A stretch of 64,000 nt of DNA from NCBI GenBank assembly GCA_030684555.1, contig JAUXVN010000088.1, positions 34,476 to 98,475 of the forward strand, read 5' to 3'. This DNA comes from Ignavibacteria bacterium (GTDB lineage: Bacteria; Bacteroidota; Ignavibacteria; Ignavibacteriales; Ignavibacteriaceae). Numbering within the stretch: position 1 is the stretch's first letter; the number at the start of each line of letters is the position of its first letter. The notes beneath the pieces are model-generated. The model was not told where the DNA came from, did not search any database, and worked only from the letters and a program-made list of their open reading frames with translations. Position numbers and translations under genes: made by a program. Shown here in pieces: positions 1 through 9,541 of this stretch.

Positions 1-848
1 TTGTATTTGAAAAAACCTTCTCCAGATTTCCTGCCAAGTTTATTTGCAGCGACCATCTTTCTTAACAATGGACAAGGTCGATATTTTGAATCACCAAATC
101 CTTTGAACATAACTTCCATTATCGCTAAACAAACATCAAGTCCGATAAAATCTGCTAATGTTAAAGGACCCATCGGATGATTCATACCAAGTTTCATAAC
201 TGTATCAATATCTTCGGCTGTGGCAACTCCTTCCATAAGTGCAAATACAGCTTCATTAATCATTGGCATTAGAATCCGATTTGCGATAAATCCAGGAAAA
301 TCATTTACTTCAACTGGAGTTTTATCTAATGATAAAGTGATTGCTTTAATTTTTTCGTAAGTTTCATTTGAAGTAGAATATCCACGTATAATCTCCACCA
401 ATTTCATCATCGGTACAGGGTTCATAAAATGCATACCAATAAATTTATCAGGACGAATACTTGCTGAAAGTTCAGTAATTGAAATCGAGGAGGTATTTGT
501 TGCGAATATGCATGATGGTTGAATTAAAGCATGTAACTCTTTGAATATAGATAATTTAACATCTTTATTTTCATAAACTGCTTCAATTACCAGATCGGTA
601 TCTACCGGCGTATTTTTAATAGAAATAATAGGCGTGATATTTTGTAAAGATTGATTTTTTTTCTCTTCTGTTATGCTCCCCTTTTTTACCAACCGGGAAA
701 GATTACTCTCTATATTTTTTAATGCTTTATTTACCAAATCTTCAGAAATTTCCACAAGACTGACCGAGAAATCATTTATTGCAAAAACGGTTACTATTCC
801 GTTTCCCATGGTTCCTCCGCCGACAACAGCAATTTTACTTTTTTCCAT
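1..848 (-). CDS. hbd: 3-hydroxybutyryl-CoA dehydrogenase (cut by left edge)
   Basis: The minus-strand reading from the ATG at 846-848 gives a protein starting MEKSKIAVVGGGTMGNG, an N-terminal Rossmann NAD-binding loop. Further on come the segments NTSSISI, GMHFMNPVPMMKLVEI and NDFPGFIANRILMP, which are hallmarks of the 3-hydroxyacyl-CoA dehydrogenase family. The visible 282 codons end in the usual C-terminal RKSGEGFFKY, so only a few residues are missing beyond the window. The enzyme interconverts acetoacetyl-CoA and 3-hydroxybutyryl-CoA with NAD(P)H. It starts 11 bases after the thiolase stop and is probably co-transcribed with it. The two would form the first steps of C4 acyl-CoA synthesis, or run in reverse in beta-oxidation. 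Confidence 0.93.
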   Translation of the reverse strand, partial: MEKSKIAVVGGGTMGNGIVTVFAINDFSVSLVEISEDLVNKALKNIESNLSRLVKKGSITEEKKNQSLQNITPIISIKNTPVDTDLVIEAVYENKDVKLSIFKELHALIQPSCIFATNTSSISITELSASIRPDKFIGMHFMNPVPMMKLVEIIRGYSTSNETYEKIKAITLSLDKTPVEVNDFPGFIANRILMPMINEAVFALMEGVATAEDIDTVMKLGMNHPMGPLTLADFIGLDVCLAIMEVMFKGFGDSKYRPCPLLRKMVAANKLGRKSGEGFFKY

Positions 849-859
849 ATGAATATTCC

Positions 860-2038
860 TTATCTATAGTTTTTTACAATTAATGCTGAAGCTTCACCAC
901 CCCCAATACAGAGTGAAGCCAGACCATATTCGATATTTTCTCTTTTCATTTCATGAATTAAGGTTACAAGAATACGTGCTCCGCTGGCTCCGATTGGATG
1001 TCCCATTGCAATAGCTCCGCCGTTAACATTAATGATTTCAGAATTTAGTCCTAATAACCTATTAACAGCCAAAGAAACTACAGCAAAGGCTTCATTAATC
1101 TCAAAAAGTCCAATACTCTCTTTTGCAAGTTTCGCCTTTGAAAGTACTTTTTGAATTGCATCAGCAGGTGCAGTAGTAAATTCCATAGGTGCTTTTGCCG
1201 CTGATGCTTGTGCCACAATTTCAACAAGTGGACTGAAACCAAGTTCAATAGCTTTTTCTTCAGACATAATTAATAATGCTGCGGCACCGTCATTAATATT
1301 GGATGCATTTGCTGCCGTTACTACACCATTTTTATCAAATACCGGTTTTAGTGTAGGAATTTTATCAAACTTAACCTTATCGGGATCTTCATCTTTTGCA
1401 ATAATTGTATCGCCTGATCTTGACGAAACTACCACATCAATCATTTCATCTTTAAATTTTCCTTTCTGTTGAGCGGAAATCGCTCTTTCATAAGAGATTT
1501 TAGCTAATTGGTCTAATTCTTCACGTGTAAATGAAAATTCTTTTGCAGTTGCTTCCGCACAATTTCCCATATGAATATTATTGTAAGCATCGGTCAAACC
1601 ATCAATTAGTATTGAGTCAAATATTGTTGAATTCCCAAGTTTATAACCATTTCGAGCTTTTTGCAGTAAAAAGGGAGCATTTGTCATACTCTCTTGCCCA
1701 CCGGCAATTATTATATCGGCATCACCACAAGAGATAACTTGATGAGCTAGCATTACAGCTTTTAATCCGCTTCCACACATCTTATTAATTGTAAGTGCTT
1801 CAACTTTATTTGGTAAACCAGCAAATAATGCCGCCTGTCTTGCCGGGGCTTGCCCAATTCCTGCTGCGAGAACATTTCCCATTATTACTTCATCAATATT
1901 ATTTCTATCTATGTTTGAAATTTCTAGTATGTTTTTTATAACTATACTGCCTAATTGAGGTGCTGTAAAACTGCCAAGTGCTCCATTGAAGGAACCAATG
2001 GGGGTTCTTTTTGCATGTGTAATTACTACTTTTTTCAT
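860..2038 (-). CDS. atoB: acetyl-CoA acetyltransferase (thiolase)
   Basis: This 392-residue protein has the normal thiolase length. The acyl-accepting cysteine is C88 in KMCGSGLKAV. The C-terminal catalytic elements are GGAIAMGHPIGASGAR (histidine) and CIGGGEA (second cysteine). It condenses two acetyl-CoA to acetoacetyl-CoA, or cleaves 3-ketoacyl-CoA in the other direction. The gene lies directly upstream of the 3-hydroxybutyryl-CoA dehydrogenase and 12 bases downstream of the DNA polymerase delta' gene. Family membership is clear. Whether the physiological direction is biosynthetic or degradative cannot be told from sequence. Confidence 0.95.
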   Translation of the reverse strand: MKKVVITHAKRTPIGSFNGALGSFTAPQLGSIVIKNILEISNIDRNNIDEVIMGNVLAAGIGQAPARQAALFAGLPNKVEALTINKMCGSGLKAVMLAHQVISCGDADIIIAGGQESMTNAPFLLQKARNGYKLGNSTIFDSILIDGLTDAYNNIHMGNCAEATAKEFSFTREELDQLAKISYERAISAQQKGKFKDEMIDVVVSSRSGDTIIAKDEDPDKVKFDKIPTLKPVFDKNGVVTAANASNINDGAAALLIMSEEKAIELGFSPLVEIVAQASAAKAPMEFTTAPADAIQKVLSKAKLAKESIGLFEINEAFAVVSLAVNRLLGLNSEIINVNGGAIAMGHPIGASGARILVTLIHEMKRENIEYGLASLCIGGGEASALIVKNYR

Positions 2039-2050
2039 AAATCCCTACTT

Positions 2051-3181
2051 TTAATGATTAAATTTTAATTTTGTCTCATTTGTATTAGTTATGGAGTGAA
2101 GTTCGAAAATTATATTATTCGCTAAAATATTCAAGTTAATATGATTGTTTTGAAGGAGATAAATAAATCTTTCAATCTTGTAAATAGCTGGATTTATTTC
2201 AGTGCCAGAAAATTTTGAATTAAACTTCTGAAGTGTTTCAACCTGATCAGAAAAATAATTTTGTTCAATCTCAAATCTGTTTCTTACGACTTCATTCAGC
2301 CAGTTCAAAATGACTCGTAGTAACAATAACAATGAGCTTTTCATATCATCTTTTAAAAAGTAATTAAATTCTTTTATAGATGTATGAAATTTTCCCGCCA
2401 TTGCATGTCGCATAATAATAATCGCCTTTTCTTTAATGAAATTAAAATCATTCTCAATCAGATGTAATGCAATTTGAATACTTCCCTCTGCAAATGGAGC
2501 TACATCAGTCGCTGTTTGATGATCTATTCCAAAATATATAACTAGTATATTTTCAATTTCGACAGCTGTTAATGGCTGAAAATTCAGTGTCCAACATCTT
2601 GAGAGAATTGTCTCTTTTAATTTTGATATTTCATGAGTTGTTAGAATGAAAAGATGTCCATGGGGGGGTTCTTCCAAAGTTTTTAACAAAGCATTCTGTG
2701 CTTCATCATTCATTTTGTGAGCGTCTGAAATTAAAATTGTTCTGGTAGAAGATTGGTCGTAAGTCATTGAAACAAATTTATTAATTTCTCTAATACTATT
2801 TATTTTAATAACATTTGCATCGGCTATTTGTAACTCGTAATAAGGGTTTTCCTTTTTCTTTTGGATTTCTGATTTAATACTTTTGATTTGTGTTTCCGTA
2901 AGTTTATCAAAAGTACCATCAGTTTTAGTTTCATTTTTCCCTTTTGGGGTTGGGAAAATATATTTCATTAATGGTTCTGTAAATCTGTTATTTATATGTT
3001 CGATTTGCTCCTGAGAGTTAAGATTAAGCAAAAAAGAAAAACGGGTAGCAACAAAATCTTTTCCGACTCCATCACTCCCGTTAAAAATTAAAGCTTGAGG
3101 CTTTTTATCTGAGTTTAAAAATCCTTCAAGGATTTTAATTACTTTTTGTTGTCCGTAAATCCCGTCCCATTTATTTGACAT
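2051..3181 (-). CDS. holB: DNA polymerase III subunit delta'
   Basis: This 376-residue AAA+ clamp-loader protein begins with WDGIYGQQKVIKILEGFL, like DnaX/HolB, followed by a P-loop-like GSDGVGKD at about 35-42. Its core has ILISDAHKMNDEAQNALLKTLEEPP and LSRCWTLNF, the Walker B/SRC region of this family. The zinc-binding cysteines and long C-terminal region of DnaX are absent, and the SRC arginine-finger segment is kept, so delta' fits better than gamma/tau. The loop ends in D instead of the T/S that ligands magnesium, consistent with an ATPase-inactive delta'. An insertion around residues 80-110 is rich in K, T and E and looks lineage-specific. Confidence 0.85.
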   Translation of the reverse strand: MSNKWDGIYGQQKVIKILEGFLNSDKKPQALIFNGSDGVGKDFVATRFSFLLNLNSQEQIEHINNRFTEPLMKYIFPTPKGKNETKTDGTFDKLTETQIKSIKSEIQKKKENPYYELQIADANVIKINSIREINKFVSMTYDQSSTRTILISDAHKMNDEAQNALLKTLEEPPHGHLFILTTHEISKLKETILSRCWTLNFQPLTAVEIENILVIYFGIDHQTATDVAPFAEGSIQIALHLIENDFNFIKEKAIIIMRHAMAGKFHTSIKEFNYFLKDDMKSSLLLLLRVILNWLNEVVRNRFEIEQNYFSDQVETLQKFNSKFSGTEINPAIYKIERFIYLLQNNHINLNILANNIIFELHSITNTNETKLKFNH

Positions 3182-3216
3182 AAATAATGTTAATCAATTA
3201 CAACTTTATAAATTAT

Positions 3217-3438
3217 TTAAAATTCATCCTCGTTATAAAAAAAGTCTTCATCTGTAGGGTAATCAGGCCAAATATCTTCAATAGATTCATACGGCTCTTC
3301 AGAATCTTCTAATTCTTTTAAATTTTCAATGACTTCCAAAGGGGCACCGATTCTTTCTGCATAATCTATGAGTTCGTCTTTTGTTGCGGGCCATGGTGCA
3401 TCATCAAGATAATTGGCAAGTTCAATGGTCCAAATCAT
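3217..3438 (-). CDS. small acidic DUF2795-like protein
   Basis: This 73-residue protein has the core WPATKDELIDYAERIGAP, which resembles DUF2795 (a conserved 'P-A-x-K-x-x-L' helix-turn-helix-like motif), followed by a very acidic tail rich in D, E and aromatic residues. I prefer the ATG at 3438 over the upstream in-frame TTG because a GGAGAAT ribosome site precedes the ATG. It ends 9 bases before the M23 peptidase gene and starts 35 bases after holB, so it is probably in the same transcript. Its function is unknown. The acidic tail could mimic nucleic acid or contact a basic partner, but that is only a guess. Confidence 0.75.
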   Translation of the reverse strand: MIWTIELANYLDDAPWPATKDELIDYAERIGAPLEVIENLKELEDSEEPYESIEDIWPDYPTDEDFFYNEDEF

Positions 3439-3450
3439 CAATATTCTCCA

Positions 3451-4380
3451 TTAATTTTTTTTTGCTATCTGAAATAAGTCTATATCGTCAAAGAAAAATT
3501 CTTCGGGATTTTTGTTAATACCTTTGTGTAAAACTTCATAATGCAAGTGAGGTCCAGAGGACAAACCTGAGTTACCTGTTTTAGCGATCAATTTTCCTCG
3601 GTCAACCTTCATTCCCTCTTTTATTAACACCTTTGATAAATGTGCAAAAATAGTTCGATAACCGAAACCATGATTTATTTCTACTGTAAGACCAAAACCA
3701 TTTCTACTTCCGACATATTCAACTGTCCCACTACCAGGGGCAAAAACATCTGTCCCAACATCGGTAATAATATCAATACCATCATGCATTCTATTAATTC
3801 TTAGAATTGGATGATATCTAAACCCGAATCCATTAGTGCCTACTACCCCTTTACTAGGTTTTATTGCCGGTAATGAGCTAAACAATGCTTCATTATTTTT
3901 CAATGCAACGGAAATAGTTTGAAAGTTATCTTTTTCAAAAGCGACTTTTCTACTAACTTCATTAATTTTCGAAAGGGCTGTTTGTAATTCTTTTTTATCA
4001 TCTGTTTTTAAGAAATCAATAAAATTATCGAATGATCCACCTCCGGTACCGACTAATCTCTCATCATTTGTAAGAGGGGGCAAATTGGCTGCAATACGTA
4101 AATCATTATTGGTTACAATCAATTTTTGCAGTTGTTCATCAAGATGAGTGTATTGGTCAGTTATTTCCGATATTTTTTGTTTGAGGGTAAAGTTTTCTTT
4201 TCTTAAATCAGTTAAATCTTTATAGGAATTAAAAATCTGGTTGTATAAATAAATTCCCAGAAAGACTACAACTATCGAAACTGCAAATATTCCGAGAGTC
4301 GTATAAAGGAACTTCTGTTTGTGATTTTGAATTTCAACAAACTGAAGTTTAGATTTAGAGAAATAGTAAAATTTTTTCAT
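3451..4380 (-). CDS. membrane-anchored M23 family metallopeptidase
   Basis: This 309-residue protein has a short cytoplasmic N-terminus, one membrane segment at about 24-47, a coiled coil at about 52-95 and a C-terminal LytM/M23 domain. The zinc ligands are intact: H199 and D203 in MHDGID, and H280 in PHLHYE, with H247 and H278 as the catalytic histidines. It is therefore predicted to be an active DD-endopeptidase cutting peptidoglycan crosslinks in the periplasm, not an EnvC-like inactive activator. A 113-base gap on its 5' side separates it from hprK and probably holds its promoter. Confidence 0.9.
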   Translation of the reverse strand: MKKFYYFSKSKLQFVEIQNHKQKFLYTTLGIFAVSIVVVFLGIYLYNQIFNSYKDLTDLRKENFTLKQKISEITDQYTHLDEQLQKLIVTNNDLRIAANLPPLTNDERLVGTGGGSFDNFIDFLKTDDKKELQTALSKINEVSRKVAFEKDNFQTISVALKNNEALFSSLPAIKPSKGVVGTNGFGFRYHPILRINRMHDGIDIITDVGTDVFAPGSGTVEYVGSRNGFGLTVEINHGFGYRTIFAHLSKVLIKEGMKVDRGKLIAKTGNSGLSSGPHLHYEVLHKGINKNPEEFFFDDIDLFQIAKKN

Positions 4381-4493
4381 AAGACGTGCGTGAAGTTAAG
4401 GAAAATGTGATTCTTTGTCAACGAATAATAATATTGATTTTAACTAATATTAAATGTCTATTGGACGCATAGAAAATGAATCTGATTCAATAA

Positions 4494-5510
4494 TTATTCA
4501 AAATCATGCTCAAAATAGTCAACTCCCCTTCTAATATCAGGATTTTTACCTTTTTGTATGCTCTGAGAGAGTCGATCTTGAAATATTTTTGCAGCATCAT
4601 AACCATAATGCTTCAATAAATAGTGTAAACTGATAACCTCGGAAATTACAGTAATATTTTTCCCCGGTAAAATCGGTAGTTTTATGTGGGGGATTTCGAC
4701 ATCGAGCATAGAAATTGTTGATTCGTCAAGCCCTGTTCGGGTATAATCACCTTTTTCGTCCCAAACTTCAAGTTCGACAATCACTTCTAATCGCTTTTGA
4801 AATCTAATAGCTCGAATTCCAAACATCTTTTCAATATTTATCAACCCAAGACCGCGAATTTCCATAAAATGTTTAACTAAATCGGTTCCAGAACCCATAA
4901 GAATTCCTTCTCCTTTTTTAGTTAAAATTATTACATCATCTGCTACTAACCGATGTCCCCGTTCTATTAAATCGAGAGCAACTTCACTTTTACCAACACC
5001 CGATTTCCCTGTAAATAATATGCCCACTCCATAAACATCAACAAATGAACCGTGAACAGATACTTTTGGTGCAAATTGATCATCAAGAAAATCGCTAACA
5101 AAATAGATAAGTTTTGTGGTGGATAAGGGGGTAATAAACACAGGGACATTATGGGAATTTGCTAAATCAATAAAGCCAGGGTATGGTTGATTATTGTTAG
5201 TCAGAATTATGCAAGGAATATCAAATTGAAATATCCTATCAAGAGAATTTAGTTTTTGAACATCATCAAGTTGTGCGAGGTAATGCATTTCTGTATTACC
5301 AAAAATCTGTACTCTGGAAAACGAAAATAAATCAACAAACCCGGCTAATGCTAAACCGGGTCTGTGTAAGTTTTGCTCTTTAATACTTCTTTGAAAGCCT
5401 GAATCATTAGACAATAAAGTAAGTTTGAATTTACTTTTAACCTTTTCGAAGAAATATCCTACATCAATATTCTGTTTTTTGATTATTGAGCTGTCATCAA
5501 ATTTTAACAT
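4494..5510 (-). CDS. hprK: HPr kinase/phosphorylase
   Basis: At 338 residues this has full length for HprK. An N-terminal DRTGG-like domain precedes the kinase core. The core contains HGSFVDVYGVG, the P-loop GKSGVGKS at 168-175, the VADDV segment and the signature region MEIRGLGLINIEKMFG. The enzyme phosphorylates and dephosphorylates Ser46 of HPr. A matching HPr with Ser46 is encoded at 47531-47797. The gene sits 6 bases upstream of the ribosome hibernation factor gene in reverse order (hpf-hprK), a pairing also seen in other Gram-negative bacteria. Confidence 0.96.
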   Translation of the reverse strand: MLKFDDSSIIKKQNIDVGYFFEKVKSKFKLTLLSNDSGFQRSIKEQNLHRPGLALAGFVDLFSFSRVQIFGNTEMHYLAQLDDVQKLNSLDRIFQFDIPCIILTNNNQPYPGFIDLANSHNVPVFITPLSTTKLIYFVSDFLDDQFAPKVSVHGSFVDVYGVGILFTGKSGVGKSEVALDLIERGHRLVADDVIILTKKGEGILMGSGTDLVKHFMEIRGLGLINIEKMFGIRAIRFQKRLEVIVELEVWDEKGDYTRTGLDESTISMLDVEIPHIKLPILPGKNITVISEVISLHYLLKHYGYDAAKIFQDRLSQSIQKGKNPDIRRGVDYFEHDFE

Positions 5511-5516
5511 AATCTT

Positions 5517-5813
5517 TTAATGTTGATTTCTTTTTGTTTTTAATTTTTGAACTTGTCTAATAAGTTTTTCTACTGCGGCAGTAACAGATTTTGGAAAATC
5601 ATCTGTAGTTTCTGTCGCGGTTAAAATTTGTCCAGGAACTTTTAAAATAATTTCAGCAGTTTTTACACTATTTGCTGAATTTTGAAAACTAAGGATTATG
5701 TCAGCATCCATTATTTCATCAGAATATTTGTTTAATGAAGAAACCTCGGCTTCAATAAACTCTTTAAGAGTATCATGAGCTTTAAATTTTCTTGCAGTAA
5801 TTGTGATTTTCAT
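5517..5813 (-). CDS. hpf: ribosome hibernation promoting factor HPF/RaiA
   Basis: This 98-residue protein starts MKITITARKFKAHDTLKEFIE and has the beta-alpha-beta-beta-beta-alpha layout of the short HPF/YfiA family (S30AE domain). It lacks the C-terminal dimerisation domain of long HPF. It binds the 30S decoding region and inactivates or stores 70S ribosomes in stationary phase. The C-terminal helix is basic (KLIRQVQKLKTKRNQH), as expected for rRNA contact. Location between xer and hprK, with short gaps on both sides, suggests co-transcription. Confidence 0.92.
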   Translation of the reverse strand: MKITITARKFKAHDTLKEFIEAEVSSLNKYSDEIMDADIILSFQNSANSVKTAEIILKVPGQILTATETTDDFPKSVTAAVEKLIRQVQKLKTKRNQH

Positions 5814-5826
5814 AACGCCTCCCGGT

Positions 5827-6732
5827 TTAAGATTTTGGATGTGATTGTTTATAGACCTTCTTTAATCTTTCAATACTTGTATGTGTATATATTTGCGTGG
5901 TAGAAAGATTTGAGTGGCCTAAAATTTCTTTTATTGCTAAAAGGTCGGCACCGTTATCTAAAAGATGGGTCGCAGAGCTGTGTCTTAAAAGATGAGGATT
6001 TTTCTTTTTTAGTGAAGTTACATTACCCAAATATTTACTGACAATTCGATGCACAAAACGAGGATAAATTCTCTTCCCTTTCTTGTTTATTAAAAAATAA
6101 ATTTCATTGTTTGAATTTCTAACTGTTAAATATTCTATAAAACTTGGAATAGATTTTTCACCAATTGGAATTATTCTCTCTTTATTCCCTTTACCTAGGA
6201 CTTTTAATTGTTTCTCAATTAAATCAACATTTTGAACCAATAAATTACATACCTCAGAAACCCGCAAAGAACATCCATATAACAATTCAAATATTACCTT
6301 GAATAAATACTTATCATAAATATCGTTGCTTTGAGTACACAATTTATCAATCTCGTTTAGAACAGCATCAAATTCATTTATGGAAAGAATTTCGGGCAAC
6401 TTTCGGATAACTTTGGGATTTTTAATGTAAGAAATATAATTCTGTTTAACGAAATCATTCTGATGTGCAAAATTAAAAAATCTTCTGATTGCAGAAAGTC
6501 TCCGTGATATTGTTGTAGTAGTTAAACCATCCGTGTAAGACTTTGAAAGAAATTTCTTAACAATCTTTTGATTAATCTCATCTATATGATTTTTATTTTC
6601 GGAAGTACAAAATTCCAAAAATATCTCTAAATCTTTTCTATATGATTTGAGAGTCATTTGAGAATAGATGTTCATCGAAGAACACTCATTGAAAAAATAA
6701 TCAACAATATCATTTATAGATTCTGCCATCAT
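5827..6732 (-). CDS. xerC: tyrosine recombinase XerC/XerD-like
   Basis: The 301 residues comprise an N-terminal SAM-like core-binding domain (about 8-95) and a C-terminal catalytic domain. All catalytic residues are present: R157 (LRVSE), K181 (LGKGNKER), H247 and R250 (HLLRHS), H273 (LGHS) and Y282 (QIYTH). Length and chromosomal context (overlapping topA, no phage genes) support a housekeeping dimer-resolution recombinase over an integrase. The ATG at 6730-6732 overlaps the topA stop, so translation is probably coupled. XerC and XerD cannot be told apart by sight, so the symbol is provisional. Confidence 0.9.
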   Translation of the reverse strand: MMAESINDIVDYFFNECSSMNIYSQMTLKSYRKDLEIFLEFCTSENKNHIDEINQKIVKKFLSKSYTDGLTTTTISRRLSAIRRFFNFAHQNDFVKQNYISYIKNPKVIRKLPEILSINEFDAVLNEIDKLCTQSNDIYDKYLFKVIFELLYGCSLRVSEVCNLLVQNVDLIEKQLKVLGKGNKERIIPIGEKSIPSFIEYLTVRNSNNEIYFLINKKGKRIYPRFVHRIVSKYLGNVTSLKKKNPHLLRHSSATHLLDNGADLLAIKEILGHSNLSTTQIYTHTSIERLKKVYKQSHPKS

Positions 6733-9053
6733 TCCTCATATTGTTCAATAACTTCTACTACAGCAGGTTCAAATCCACAAGTCGGACATTTTTTAAAACT
6801 ACCCTTTTTAGCAGTATACTTCATTTCGAGATAATTATTATTACACTCAGGGCAAGTTTCGTTTACTGGTTTGCTCCAACTGATGAAATCACATTCAGGG
6901 TATCTTGAACAACCATAAAAATTTCTTCTCTTCTTTGTTTTTCTCTCTATCACATCACCGGTTTTACATTTCGGACAAGAAATATTAAGAGAAATATTTT
7001 TAATAAAATCGCAATCAGGATATATTTCACAGCCAATGAATCTACCAAATTTTCCTTTTCGGAAGATGGTTCTTGCTCCACATTTTTCGCATGTTTCACC
7101 TGTATAATCAGGTTCAGCTGGTTGTGAATTCGCTTCTTTCATTGATTTGATGTTTTTACATTCAGGATAATTACTACATGCTAAAAATTTACCAAATCTT
7201 CCAATCTTAATTATCATTTCACTGTTACATTTTTCACAGAGTATTTTTTCAACCGAATTTTCAACTTTTTCCAACTCTTCATTGAACGGGAAATAAAAGT
7301 CTTTCATAACCGTCAGATAATCATTTTCACCCTGGGCTATCTGATCAAGTTCTGCTTCCATTTTTGCGGTAAATCCAACATCAAAAATGTTAGGAAAGTA
7401 TTGAACTAAAACTTTATTAACTTTATTTCCGAGCTCAGTCGGAAATAATTTCCTCTCTTTTTGCTCAACATAATTTCTATCGACTATTGTTGAAACGATC
7501 ATAGAATAAGTGCTTGGTCGCCCAATTCCTTTACTTTCAAGTTCTTTAATTAAAGTACTTTCTGTATATCTTGGAAGTGGTTTGGTAAAATGTTGAGTTT
7601 GTTTCAAATCTTCGATCGATAACAAATCATTTTTCTCAAGCCCGAGAGGAATAGTTTCATTTCCTGATTCTTCTTTATCTTCAGAATCATCCGTAACTTC
7701 AACCTGCTCGGAGTAAACCTGCATGAAACCGTTAAATTTTACAGCTTGTCCATAAGCCTTAAAAAGGTATTCATCAACAGATACTTCAACAACCGTTGTT
7801 TCGAGAATCGCAGGATTCATTTGTGAGGCTACAAATCTTTTCCATATAAGTGAGTATAATTTAAAGGAAGCATCATCAAGAAATTCTTTTACAAATTCCG
7901 GGGTATATTTTACGGAAGTAGGTCTGATAGCTTCATGAGCATCTTGTACATTATTCTTTTTCTTGTCAAAAGAATTGGGCAGATCAGGAAGATACGCTTC
8001 TCCAAAAACTGATTTAATGTGGTTACGAAGATCAGGAAGAATTTCTTCACTTATACGTGTGGAATCAGTTCTCATATAAGTGATCAAACCAACTGTTCCT
8101 TCTTTTCCAAGATCAACCCCTTCGTATAACTTTTGAGCGATACCCATTGTTTGCTTAGCCCTTAGTCTAAGAGCTTTTGAAGCTTCAGACTGTAAAGTGC
8201 TAGTAATGAAGGGTGCTGAAGGATTTCTTTTTGTCGTTTTCTTTACAACATTAGATATTTTTATATTTTTTCGGTTAAGAATATCAGTATAATACTTTGC
8301 GGCTTCTTCCTTATTTTTAATAGCAATAAACTTTTTGTTAAATTGGATCCAATCTTCCTCGGTCATAATAGGTTTCGGTTGAACTTTAATTTCTTTTTCA
8401 TTTATGCTATAAAGTTTACCTTTGAATGTTTCCTTTTTTTCTGTTGAAAAGAAACCCCAAATTGACCAGTATTCAGTAGTTATAAATTTCTGGATTTCAA
8501 CTTCTCGTTCACAAATTAATCGTAATGCAACAGACTGCACTCTGCCGGCTGACAAGGAATTACCGGATTCTTCAATAATAGCTCGCCATAAAATCGGAGA
8601 TATTTTATAACCGATTAACCTATCCATTACTCGTCTAGCTCTTTGGGAAGCAACTAAATCTTTGTCAATATCACGTGGATTATTTATACCTTTGAGTACA
8701 CCATTTTTTGTTATTTCATTAAAAAGTACTCTAAATACTTGGGACTTGTTATCCGGATTAATTACTTCAGCAATATCTTGAGCGATTGCTTCGCCCTCAC
8801 GGTCAGGGTCAGTCGCAATAAATATTTTAGAGCTTTTACTTGAGAGTGATTTAATTTTTTTTATTATATCACCTTTACCTCTAATATTTACAAACTGAGG
8901 AAGGAAATTATTCTCTACATCAATTCCAATTTTTGTTTTGGGTAAGTTACGAATGTGCCCCACTGTAGCTTCAACTATATAATCTTTACCTAAGTATTTA
9001 TTAATTGTTTTTGCTTTTGCAGGAGATTCAACAAGTACTAATTTTTTTGCCAT
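6729..9053 (-). CDS. topA: DNA topoisomerase I
   Basis: This 774-residue type IA topoisomerase starts with the TOPRIM domain: LVLVESPAKAKTINKYLG, then TDPDREGEA at about 81-89. The catalytic tyrosine is Y326 in GLITYMRTDSTRIS. The fold-defining SAGRVQSVALRLI and DAHEAIRPT segments are present. The C-terminus carries four CxxC...C zinc-ribbon modules after about residue 605. The enzyme relaxes negative supercoils. The gene begins 8 bases after smg and overlaps xer at its end, giving the order ybeY-smg-topA-xer-hpf-hprK. Confidence 0.97.
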   Translation of the reverse strand: MAKKLVLVESPAKAKTINKYLGKDYIVEATVGHIRNLPKTKIGIDVENNFLPQFVNIRGKGDIIKKIKSLSSKSSKIFIATDPDREGEAIAQDIAEVINPDNKSQVFRVLFNEITKNGVLKGINNPRDIDKDLVASQRARRVMDRLIGYKISPILWRAIIEESGNSLSAGRVQSVALRLICEREVEIQKFITTEYWSIWGFFSTEKKETFKGKLYSINEKEIKVQPKPIMTEEDWIQFNKKFIAIKNKEEAAKYYTDILNRKNIKISNVVKKTTKRNPSAPFITSTLQSEASKALRLRAKQTMGIAQKLYEGVDLGKEGTVGLITYMRTDSTRISEEILPDLRNHIKSVFGEAYLPDLPNSFDKKKNNVQDAHEAIRPTSVKYTPEFVKEFLDDASFKLYSLIWKRFVASQMNPAILETTVVEVSVDEYLFKAYGQAVKFNGFMQVYSEQVEVTDDSEDKEESGNETIPLGLEKNDLLSIEDLKQTQHFTKPLPRYTESTLIKELESKGIGRPSTYSMIVSTIVDRNYVEQKERKLFPTELGNKVNKVLVQYFPNIFDVGFTAKMEAELDQIAQGENDYLTVMKDFYFPFNEELEKVENSVEKILCEKCNSEMIIKIGRFGKFLACSNYPECKNIKSMKEANSQPAEPDYTGETCEKCGARTIFRKGKFGRFIGCEIYPDCDFIKNISLNISCPKCKTGDVIERKTKKRRNFYGCSRYPECDFISWSKPVNETCPECNNNYLEMKYTAKKGSFKKCPTCGFEPAVVEVIEQYEE

Positions 9054-9061
9054 AGTTTTCT

Positions 9062-9541
9062 TTAGTTCACTTTATCTGATAAGTATAGTAATAAACGACT
9101 TCCTGGAAGTGTAATATGATTTATTTCAAACAATGATGCCAGCACCATAAAATTTAAGTCTTCATTTGAGATCCTATCAAGAGGTAACAGCTCTATACTT
9201 TTTAAAATATTATCAATATCAATTGGATTTAACAGTCCTGCATTCATTAGTTTTAAGATTCGGTTATAATTATCTAACCCTATAAGGTCAATTTCATCAT
9301 CTGAGAAAATGCGGACACTTACTGAAGCAATTTCACCACTGCTTATTTTTTCAAGGTTTGAAATCATCTTATCATAAATCCAGCTATAAGCTGTTGAAAT
9401 GGTTTGTGGATCAAATTTTTTATTTTTATATAAATGTTTTTCAATTTTGTCAATGGGTGAATCTACCAAAACTCCATCTAGAATTTTGGATAAAATCTCA
9501 ACCAATTCAGAATTAACATTATCTCTATTAATTAATTTCAT
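9062..9541 (-). CDS. smg: Smg/DUF494 family protein
   Basis: The protein is 159 residues from the ATG at 9541; an in-frame TTG upstream at 9559 is less likely. It matches the Smg family layout. A helical N-terminus with ISTAYSWIYDKM corresponds to the family's NALNWL helix. Then comes SVRIFSDDEIDLIGLDNYNRIL and finally LDRISNEDLNFMVLASLF, equivalent to the family's 'DLKWVVLMVLFN' end. In proteobacteria smg is also commonly next to topA, so the neighbourhood supports the call. The molecular role of Smg is poorly known. The start overlaps the ybeY end by about 14 bases. Confidence 0.8.
   Translation of the reverse strand: MKLINRDNVNSELVEILSKILDGVLVDSPIDKIEKHLYKNKKFDPQTISTAYSWIYDKMISNLEKISSGEIASVSVRIFSDDEIDLIGLDNYNRILKLMNAGLLNPIDIDNILKSIELLPLDRISNEDLNFMVLASLFEINHITLPGSRLLLYLSDKVN

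Noticed and set aside
5827..6732. Xer-type recombinase as the integrase of a mobile element
   Set aside because: It overlaps topA and sits among housekeeping genes; no att repeats, tRNA or phage genes flank it.
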